NCBI GenBank assembly: GCA_017559045.1
Contig: JAFYTB010000270.1
Span: forward strand, 1-22,364
DNA length: 22,364 nucleotides
Reading direction: 5' to 3'
Source of the DNA: Eggerthellaceae bacterium
GTDB taxonomy: Bacteria; Actinomycetota; Coriobacteriia; Coriobacteriales; Eggerthellaceae
The notes below the pieces were generated by a model. The model was not told the origin of the DNA and made no database searches. It was given only the letters and a program-made list of their open reading frames with translations. Shown here piece by piece: positions 1 through 6,320 of this stretch. Every line of letters begins with the position of its first letter. Position 1 is the stretch's first letter. The position numbers and the translations under genes are program-made.

Positions 1-1239
1 CGCGGTATTTCCTCAGCGCTTGCACCCAGCGTTGATGCCAACCATGCGATTCTTGTAGATGGAAACGGCAAGGTCTATTTCGAGCGCGATCCTGATAGCC
101 GTGTCCATATTGCGTCAATTACCAAGGTCATGACCGCCATTGTGGCTATGGAGAATTTTCCGCTCGATACGCAGATTGTGGTAAGCGGTGAGGCTGCGGC
201 TGTTGGCGAATCTTCGGCTGGTCTTCAAAAGGGCGATGTGATGACTTTGGAGTCTGCGCTCACGGGCTTGCTGGTGTCTTCGGGCAACGATGCCGCAATC
301 GCTATTTCCAATACCTTGGGCGCTTCCTTGAAGACTCAGGATGGCCAATCCAATACCGCTGCGTTCGTTGCAGCTATGAACGCTAAAGCTGCTGAGCTGG
401 GTATGAGCAACACTTTGTTCGCTAACGCTCATGGCCTGGATTACGACTCGTATGAGGCTGAGATGTATAGCTCGGCACGTGATGTGGCCACTATGTGTTC
501 TTATGCCATGAAGCAGGAGCTCTTCCGCACTATCGTTTCCCAGGAAGAGGCGGTTATTGAGGTTACGAGGCTTGACGGCTCCGTGGCTAAGGTGGAGCTT
601 GAGTCGACCGATATGCTCATCGGAGTATATGAGGGCGCATGTGGTATCAAGACCGGTTTTACCAAGCTTGCCGGAAGCTGCTTTGCTGGTGCTTGCGAAC
701 GTGATGGCGAGTATCTGTACGCCATCATCTTGGACTCATCCTCTAACGACCAGCGTTTTGCGGATGCGAAGGCTCTTTATGAGTGGGTTTACGATAATCG
801 CATTGAGTATCGTTTTGTGCAGTCTGATGTGAGCGCGGTCTACATGAAGGGCGAGTTTGGCGACGAGGTTCCCGTTGTTGCCGAAATCGTTCATCCGGAA
901 TGGCGCGATCGTCGAGTTAAGGTGACCACCTCTGATCCGAATGCAAGCACGACGGTCTTTACTCTCGAGGGCAATGTAAGCCAGTCTCTGGAGTATAAGG
1001 AGATTAAGGGCGATATCGCCGCAGGTGATGTTCTCGGCTCCATTACCTTCTATCAGCGCAACGAAGTGCTGGCTTCGTTTGACCTTGTTGCTGTTGAATC
1101 GATGAAGGGTCCGAGCGGCTTTGAGTCGCTGAAAATCTGGTGGGATGAGTTGTGGGGCAAGGGTCCGGAGGGGCTCCAGTCCGTTGTTCATAATCAAACC
1201 CCGTTGATCTATAGCAAGGCTGTAGTCGTTTCTTCTTAG
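1..1239 (+). CDS. D-alanyl-D-alanine carboxypeptidase (serine-type, DacA/DacF/PBP5 family), 5' end truncated by window
   Basis: This enzyme trims the terminal D-Ala from peptidoglycan pentapeptides outside the membrane. The frame is open from base 1, so the start codon and the expected signal peptide lie upstream of the window. All three active-site motifs of the penicillin-binding serine peptidase S11 family are visible: SITK (115-126, nucleophile Ser and general-base Lys), SGN (280-288) and KTG (649-657). About 410 residues remain. After the catalytic domain comes a beta-rich segment like the PBP5 C-terminal domain, and the protein ends shortly after a hydrophobic stretch that could be the membrane anchor. 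The FHA gene follows after about 40 bp, on the same strand. Family assignment is firm. Which paralogue it is (DacA or DacF) cannot be told from the sequence alone. Confidence 0.9.
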   Translation, partial: RGISSALAPSVDANHAILVDGNGKVYFERDPDSRVHIASITKVMTAIVAMENFPLDTQIVVSGEAAAVGESSAGLQKGDVMTLESALTGLLVSSGNDAAIAISNTLGASLKTQDGQSNTAAFVAAMNAKAAELGMSNTLFANAHGLDYDSYEAEMYSSARDVATMCSYAMKQELFRTIVSQEEAVIEVTRLDGSVAKVELESTDMLIGVYEGACGIKTGFTKLAGSCFAGACERDGEYLYAIILDSSSNDQRFADAKALYEWVYDNRIEYRFVQSDVSAVYMKGEFGDEVPVVAEIVHPEWRDRRVKVTTSDPNASTTVFTLEGNVSQSLEYKEIKGDIAAGDVLGSITFYQRNEVLASFDLVAVESMKGPSGFESLKIWWDELWGKGPEGLQSVVHNQTPLIYSKAVVVSS

Positions 1240-1278
1240 GATAAAATGAACTTTCGCGAACGTGAAAGGATGGCAATT

Positions 1279-1719
1279 ATGGCTGAAGTATGCCCTATTT
1301 GCATGACTAATATCGACGCAGGTTTTAGCTCCTGTCCGTCCTGCGGTTTCAAGCTGCTGGGTAGTACGCAAGAGTTCAAGCCCATCGAAATCGACCCAGT
1401 TGGCACTGGTGAAAAGCCCTCTTCCGGTTCGACTGCAACGCTTCGCGTTGTGCGTGGACCCCAGATCGGTATGGTCTACCAGCTTGACGGTCCTTCGATA
1501 TCCTTGGGCCGCAGCCCTCAGTGCTCGATATTCCTTAACGATATGACCGTTTCGCGAACCCATGCCTTCATCGAGCTGGTAGATGACTGTCACGTCATTC
1601 GCGATGAGCATTCCTATAACGGTGTGTGGGTAAACAACCGAAGCATTGACACCAAGACGCTTGAGTCTGGTGACAATATCCAGATCGGCGTTTTCCTGCT
1701 TCGTTATTCGATCGATTAA
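1279..1719 (+). CDS. Zinc-ribbon plus FHA-domain protein (phosphothreonine-binding adaptor)
   Basis: A small cytosolic protein of 146 residues. A four-cysteine zinc ribbon (C5, C8, C19, C22) is joined by a flexible linker to a C-terminal forkhead-associated domain (about 54-146). The FHA phosphopeptide-binding residues are present: G77-R78, S92-R93-x-H95 and N114-G115. FHA domains bind phosphothreonine, usually on targets of Ser/Thr kinases of the Pkn type, but the partner cannot be seen here. I chose ATG 1279 because AAAGGA (1265-1270) sits 8 nt upstream. In-frame ATGs at 1246 and 1270 are possible; 1246 would add 11 residues. It lies between a cell-wall carboxypeptidase and iorA, so a link to envelope control is plausible but is only inference. 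No signal peptide or membrane segment is seen. Confidence 0.85.
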   Translation: MAEVCPICMTNIDAGFSSCPSCGFKLLGSTQEFKPIEIDPVGTGEKPSSGSTATLRVVRGPQIGMVYQLDGPSISLGRSPQCSIFLNDMTVSRTHAFIELVDDCHVIRDEHSYNGVWVNNRSIDTKTLESGDNIQIGVFLLRYSID

Positions 1720-1750
1720 GTTCAGCTTTTCTGACTCAAGGAGTGGATCG

Positions 1751-3475
1751 ATGATTCTTCTTTCAGGCAATGAGGCGATTGCTCAGGGAGCATGGGAGGC
1801 TGGCGCAACTATTGGCGTCGCATATCCCGGTACCCCTTCTACCGAGACCATGGAGGTTTTCGCGAAGAAGGAGGGTGTATACGCTGAGTGGTGCACCAAC
1901 GAAAAGGTTGCTGTTGAGGTTGGCATTGGCGCCAGCTGCGGCGGTGCGAGGGTTCTTGCCACCATGAAGCACGTCGGCGTTAATGTTGCAGCGGATCCGC
2001 TGTTTACTGCTGCATACACTGGCGTCAACGGTGGTTATGTCATTCTTGCCGCCGATGACCCGGGAATGCATTCTTCTCAAAACGAGCAGGATTCCCACTA
2101 CTACGCAGCAGCTGCTCATGTGCCGGTTCTCGATCCGTCCGACTCTGCAGAGGCTCTCTCTTTCACGAAGGATGCTTTTGACATTTCTGAGCGCTTTGAT
2201 GTGCCCGTCATTATTCGTTCGAGCGTAAGGCTTTCTCATACCAAGGCGCCTGTTGAGTGTGGCGAGCGACTTGCCTATGAGACGAAGCCCTATGAGAAGA
2301 ACGCTTCCAAGTGGGTTATGATGCCCGCATTTGCGAAGCCGCGCCGCAAGGTGCAGCTTGAGCGCATTGCGGCTCTTGAGGCTTGGGTTGAGGAATGCTC
2401 TTACAATCAGGTTATCGAGGGCGACGGCAAGATCGGTGTTATCTGTGCTGGCGCATGTTATCAGCATGTTGCCGAGGCTCTGCCTGCTGCAAGCATCCTC
2501 AAGCTCGGCGTTACGTGGCCCCTTCCGGCAAAGAAGATCGCTGCATTTGCCGATTCTGTTGAAGAGCTGTATGTCATTGAAGAGGGAAGCGAATATCTGA
2601 CCCAAGCTGTTAAGGCTTGCGGCGTTAATCTTGCCGCTCCCGTCAATGGCCTTCCCGCAGATGGTGAGTTGAGCCCACGTGTCATCCGTGAAGCTTTCGG
2701 TCTCGAGGTTCCTCCGTTCAAGGAGTCTCGCACCGATCTTCCCGGTCGTCCTCCGGCTCTGTGCCCTGGCTGCCCCCATCGCATTGTCTTCAAGGAGCTT
2801 TCCCGTCTTCGCGCTATCGTGACGGGCGATATTGGATGCTATACCCTTGGTGCCCTTGCTCCTCTGTCTGCCATGGATACCTGCGTTGACATGGGTGCTT
2901 CCGTCTCTATGGCACATGGTATGGAGCTTGCTCTTGCGGGTACCGATCATAAGCCCGTCGTTGCCGTTATTGGCGATTCTACGTTCGGTCATTCGGGCTT
3001 GAGCTCTCTGATCTCGACTGTCTACAATCAGGGAACCGGCACGGTTTGCATCCTCGACAACAGAACTACTGCTATGACCGGCCATCAGGGCAATCCTTTC
3101 AATGGCGTTACCCTTCAGAATAGGCCCAGCCGTGAACTCGATCTCGAGGCTGTTGTTAAGGCGCTCGGCGTCGAAGATGTCCGCGTTCTTGATCCGAACG
3201 ATCTTTCCGTTGTTCGCGAGAATCTGAAGAGCGCAACGTCGAGCGATGCTCTCAGCGTCCTCATTTTCCGCAGCCCTTGCATTCTTCTCGACAAGAAGCA
3301 TCCTGCGCCCTTCGCTGTGACCGACAAGTGCACCAGCTGCGGTATCTGCGCAACTATTGGCTGTCCTGCCATTTCCCTGACTGAGGGTTTCGGTGCGGCA
3401 ATCAATCACACCATGTGCGTCGGATGTGGCCATTGTTCGCAATACTGTCGTTTTGACGCGATTGTCCGCGGTTAG
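1751..3475 (+). CDS. iorA: Indolepyruvate:ferredoxin oxidoreductase, alpha subunit
   Basis: The catalytic subunit of the IorAB complex. It oxidatively decarboxylates aryl-pyruvates (indolepyruvate, phenylpyruvate, hydroxyphenylpyruvate) with CoA to aryl-acetyl-CoA, reducing ferredoxin in the cytoplasm. The 574 residues match the usual family length. An N-terminal pyrimidine-binding 2-oxoacid oxidoreductase domain carries PGTPSTE (26-32). The middle holds CPGCPHR (338-344) and GDIGC (359-363), and the thiamine-diphosphate/Mg motif runs from GDS (408-410) to DN (436-437). The C-terminus is a two-cluster ferredoxin domain with C527, C530, C533, C538 and C556, C559, C562, C566. ATG 1751 is chosen because AAGGAG lies about 7 nt upstream and the family begins at this point; the frame extends further upstream without homology. 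iorB starts 10 bp after the stop, so the two are surely co-transcribed. Confidence 0.96.
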   Translation: MILLSGNEAIAQGAWEAGATIGVAYPGTPSTETMEVFAKKEGVYAEWCTNEKVAVEVGIGASCGGARVLATMKHVGVNVAADPLFTAAYTGVNGGYVILAADDPGMHSSQNEQDSHYYAAAAHVPVLDPSDSAEALSFTKDAFDISERFDVPVIIRSSVRLSHTKAPVECGERLAYETKPYEKNASKWVMMPAFAKPRRKVQLERIAALEAWVEECSYNQVIEGDGKIGVICAGACYQHVAEALPAASILKLGVTWPLPAKKIAAFADSVEELYVIEEGSEYLTQAVKACGVNLAAPVNGLPADGELSPRVIREAFGLEVPPFKESRTDLPGRPPALCPGCPHRIVFKELSRLRAIVTGDIGCYTLGALAPLSAMDTCVDMGASVSMAHGMELALAGTDHKPVVAVIGDSTFGHSGLSSLISTVYNQGTGTVCILDNRTTAMTGHQGNPFNGVTLQNRPSRELDLEAVVKALGVEDVRVLDPNDLSVVRENLKSATSSDALSVLIFRSPCILLDKKHPAPFAVTDKCTSCGICATIGCPAISLTEGFGAAINHTMCVGCGHCSQYCRFDAIVRG

Positions 3476-3485
3476 GAGGCATGCG

Positions 3486-4070
3486 ATGAAGACTACTACG
3501 GTTCTTCTTGTTGGTGTTGGCGGCCAGGGCACTATTTCCGCCGCTGATATCCTTGCTCGCGCCATCATGGGTGCCGGTATGCAGGTTAAGATCTCTGAGA
3601 TTCACGGTATGTCACAGCGTGGCGGCTCTGTAACGACGGTTGTGCGTTTTGGTCCTGAGGTTAAGTCCATGGTGTCCGACCTTGGTGCGGCTGATGTTAT
3701 CGTCAGCTTCGAGGTTACCGAGGCCCTGCGTGCGATTCCGCAGCTTTCCGAGAATGGCTCCATGATCGTGAATGCTGAGGAAATCAAGCCCCTTACTGCG
3801 CTTACCGGTCGTGTTCCCATGCCCGAGAACGCCGAGGGATACCTGAATGACATGGGTGCTCTGCTGCTTCCCGCTAACGAAATTGCTCTTAAGGCCGGCA
3901 ATCCCAAGACTATGAACGTTGTTCTGCTTGGTGCTCTCTCTAAGCGTCTGGATATTCCTACCGAGGTTTGGGAAGAGGCTATTTCCGGTCGCGTCCCCCC
4001 GAAGACCATCGAGGCTAATCTCGCTGCTTTCCATGCGGGTCGCGAATATATCGCTAGCATCGAGGCGTAG
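3486..4070 (+). CDS. iorB: Indolepyruvate:ferredoxin oxidoreductase, beta subunit
   Basis: The gamma-type partner subunit of IorA (194 residues, usual length about 190-200). It belongs to the pyruvate/ketoisovalerate oxidoreductase gamma domain family and is needed to form the active TPP/CoA enzyme. The glycine loop GVGGQG occupies residues 10-15, and the family motif HGMSQRGGS follows near residue 40. ATG 3486 is preceded by GGAGG (around 3475-3479). It starts 10 bp after the iorA stop, so translation is probably coupled. An ATG at 3481 is in another frame and is not used. No Fe-S cysteines are present, as expected, because the clusters sit on IorA. Confidence 0.95.
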   Translation: MKTTTVLLVGVGGQGTISAADILARAIMGAGMQVKISEIHGMSQRGGSVTTVVRFGPEVKSMVSDLGAADVIVSFEVTEALRAIPQLSENGSMIVNAEEIKPLTALTGRVPMPENAEGYLNDMGALLLPANEIALKAGNPKTMNVVLLGALSKRLDIPTEVWEEAISGRVPPKTIEANLAAFHAGREYIASIEA

Positions 4071-4097
4071 GCTCCTCTTCGTTAGTAAGGTGCAGAG

Positions 4098-5066
4098 TTG
4101 ACCGAAAGCAAAGCATTCGGCTCTAATTGTATAGGCGCAAACGACCAGACTGTGGTTGGTCGTTTTGCGCCTTCTCCTTCTGGGCGCATTCATGCTGGCA
4201 ATATCCTTGCTTATTTGTGTGCATGGTTGGTTGCTCAGCTGCAGGGTGGCAGGGTGGTGCTCCGTATTGAGGACCTCGATTCCGAGCGCTCAAAATCGGC
4301 TTACGCTGAGGCTTTGATGCGAGATCTCGAGCGCTTGGGTCTTACGTGGGACGAGGGCCCTTATTACCAGCAGAATAGGGATGAGGTATATGCTGCGGCT
4401 TTCGACTCGTTGTCAGAGCGCGGTTTGACGTACCCGTGTTTCTGCACCCGAGCTGATCTTCATGCTGCCTCTGCGCCTCATGCGGGGGAGCGATTTGTTT
4501 ATCCGGGTACTTGTCGCTCACTGAGCGAAGAGGCGAGGAAGGAATTGCTGTCTGTCAAACCAGCAGCCTGGCGTCTTCTTACACGTGATTGCGATATTGC
4601 TTTTACCGATGAGCTTCAGGGGCCTGTTTCCATGAACCTTGCTTCCGATTGCGGTGACTTTGTTATTCGAAGGTTTGACGGAAGCTTCGCCTATCAACTT
4701 GCCGTTGTTGTCGACGATGCCGAGCAGGGGGTCACATCTGTTGTGCGTGGATACGATCTCCTCGACTCGAGCCCGCAGCAAAGGTATCTACAGGATCTTT
4801 TGGGTCTTCCGCATGTCGAATACGCGCATGTGCCTCTTGTTGTTGCTCCTGACGGCAGGCGTTTGTCGAAGAGGAATCGTGACGCCGAGTTGGAGTCTTT
4901 GCTGGGTAGGTTTGGAACTCCGGAGGGTGTTATCGGACACATATCGTATCTCGCAGGATTGATTCCCTATGACGAGACAATAGCGCCCGATGAGCTGCTT
5001 TGCGAGCTTACGTATTCGAAGTTTGTCGAGTCCCTGCAAGGTAAGAAGCAGATAGTCTTCTCTTAG
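4098..5066 (+). CDS. gluQ: Glutamyl-Q tRNA(Asp) synthetase
   Basis: A shortened glutamyl-tRNA synthetase paralogue lacking the anticodon-binding domain. It attaches glutamate to queuosine at position 34 of tRNA(Asp). The class I signature is PSPSG-x2-HAGN (HIGH equivalent at 32-35) and the KMSKS equivalent is RLSKR (255-259). A zinc site of the GluQRS type is visible as C114-x-C116, Y135 and C139. The length of 322 residues fits GluQRS (about 300) and not GltX (about 480). Translation most likely starts at TTG 4098, with AAGG 7 nt upstream; no ATG precedes residue 74. A GTG at 4152 would also give a typical N-terminus but has no ribosome site. It follows iorB by 27 bp in the same direction. 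Its presence implies that the organism modifies tRNA with queuosine. Confidence 0.92.
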   Translation: MTESKAFGSNCIGANDQTVVGRFAPSPSGRIHAGNILAYLCAWLVAQLQGGRVVLRIEDLDSERSKSAYAEALMRDLERLGLTWDEGPYYQQNRDEVYAAAFDSLSERGLTYPCFCTRADLHAASAPHAGERFVYPGTCRSLSEEARKELLSVKPAAWRLLTRDCDIAFTDELQGPVSMNLASDCGDFVIRRFDGSFAYQLAVVVDDAEQGVTSVVRGYDLLDSSPQQRYLQDLLGLPHVEYAHVPLVVAPDGRRLSKRNRDAELESLLGRFGTPEGVIGHISYLAGLIPYDETIAPDELLCELTYSKFVESLQGKKQIVFS

Positions 5067-5103
5067 CTGCCGAAGCGGCTGAACGTGGCCTGCGAAAGCT
5101 CGC

Positions 5104-6060
5104 TTAGAGCGTGAGGCATACGTTGCAGGCCATCATGCCGGCAACGTAGAATGCGCCGAGTGCAATGTTGAGGCTGCAGATTTGAGCCATGGCACCAACG
5201 CGTGATTGCGGAATAATCGGATTGCTGAACAGGGCTTTTACGAGCGGATAGATCGACAGTAGCATAAAGGGCATGACGATCAGGCCGCCAGTGAACCAGA
5301 GACCGACAATGGCGACGATTGCGATAATCCAACAAATTACGAGCGCGTGATACAGCTTCACAGATTTGCCTCGTCCAAGAACAACGGGGAGCGTGTTGCG
5401 CTCAGCGACGATATCTTTCTCGATATCGCAGGTGTTGTTCGTCAGCATGATGAGGCCGATTCCGATAATGGTCGGAATAGACCAGATGATCATAAGGGGA
5501 TCAAGAACACCGCTAAGCACATGGTAGGAGGCGATGGGAATAAGGCCTCCCATTACGACTCCGCTGACCGCTTCGCCTAAAGGCAGGTAGGAGATAGGCG
5601 TCTTACCGCCAGAGTACAGCACCACGATAAGGGCGCCAACTAAGCCAAATGCAAGGGGAATCCAACCTGCGATGTAAATCGGGTAGATGCCAAGGATAAA
5701 CGCAATTACAAGCATGCCGATAGCGAGATGCTTGGCGGATTTAGGGTTTACGTTGTTGTAGACAAGGACGGCGTCGCTGACTTCGACGTTGTCGGCTTCC
5801 GAATCGGTGCCTTTTACGTAATCGAAGTAATCATTAAAGGTGTTGACGGCGCTTTGCATGAGTACGCAAATGACGAGAAGCGTGACGCTCATCGAGAACG
5901 AAACCGAGCCATTGGTTGCATAAGCGGCTGCGGTGGCAACAGCTATGGGCATGATGGATGCGGGCCAGGTATGCGGTGCGGCGAGTTGCCACGCCAGTTT
6001 GGGCGTAAGAGGCTGGTACTCGGTGCTTTTCGTGCTTGTAGTTTCTATCTCTGTGGTCAT
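5104..6060 (-). CDS. menA: UbiA-family prenyltransferase, probably 1,4-dihydroxy-2-naphthoate polyprenyltransferase
   Basis: An integral membrane enzyme (318 residues, about eight or nine hydrophobic helices) that joins a polyprenyl diphosphate to an aromatic acceptor. The first Asp-rich motif is NDYFDYVKGTD (76-86) and the second is NNTCDIEKD (208-216); both bind Mg-diphosphate in the UbiA family. The N-terminal segment around HTWPAS (30-35) resembles MenA, the DHNA prenyltransferase of menaquinone synthesis, more than UbiA or protohaem farnesyltransferase. No other men gene is nearby, so the acceptor remains inferred. The gene converges on gluQRS with 37 bp between stops. Upstream it faces the divergently transcribed penicillin-binding protein across a 260-bp region. 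The start at 6060 is preceded by a weak AGAG-type ribosome site. Confidence 0.8.
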   Translation of the reverse strand: MTTEIETTSTKSTEYQPLTPKLAWQLAAPHTWPASIMPIAVATAAAYATNGSVSFSMSVTLLVICVLMQSAVNTFNDYFDYVKGTDSEADNVEVSDAVLVYNNVNPKSAKHLAIGMLVIAFILGIYPIYIAGWIPLAFGLVGALIVVLYSGGKTPISYLPLGEAVSGVVMGGLIPIASYHVLSGVLDPLMIIWSIPTIIGIGLIMLTNNTCDIEKDIVAERNTLPVVLGRGKSVKLYHALVICWIIAIVAIVGLWFTGGLIVMPFMLLSIYPLVKALFSNPIIPQSRVGAMAQICSLNIALGAFYVAGMMACNVCLTL

Positions 6061-6320
6061 GTCTCGCTCTTTTACGTTGGTAACTTGTGGTTAGTAATAT
6101 TACCCCTGGTGCATTCCTTGAGACAGCTTTAAAGCATGCATATCTTGTCGAGTGGTTTGGGGGATTAGCCGAAAAATTCGTGAAGGTTCTGTTCGCATAA
6201 TTTAATGCGCTAAGATGATTAGATGCAAAGTTTCGGCGGGTAATCCGCCGCGATCTTGCGTTTTTGTAGATGTAATTCGCATTGAATTTGCATTGGATTT
6301 GATGAGCGAGGAACAACAAA
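6061..6320. promoter_or_regulatory. Divergent menA / PBP intergenic region with small inverted and direct repeats
   Basis: This 260-bp region must hold the promoters of both flanking genes. An AT-centred inverted repeat (CGCAT, 6-nt AT spacer, ATGCG) lies at 6194-6209 and a GC-rich hairpin (CGGCGG, 5-nt loop, CCGCCG) at 6234-6250. An imperfect tandem 11-bp direct repeat (AATTCGCATTG / AATTTGCATTG) lies at 6274-6295. GAGGA (from about 6307) is the ribosome site of the ATG at 6321. On the minus strand TAATAT near 6100 could be a -10 element for menA. I see no convincing -35 box for either direction, so no promoter is placed. Confidence 0.4.

Noticed and set aside
1763..3568. 601-codon open frame antisense to iorA
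   Set aside because: A shadow of iorA codon bias; no domain, no ribosome site, and it spans the iorA/iorB junction.
5067..5103. Terminator between gluQRS and menA
   Set aside because: A short AGC/GCT stem around TTCG contains a mismatch and has no U-tract on either strand.
6194..6250. Inverted repeats before the PBP gene as a riboswitch or terminator
   Set aside because: The stems are only 5-6 bp, and no U-tract follows directly. Kept only as a note on the intergenic region.
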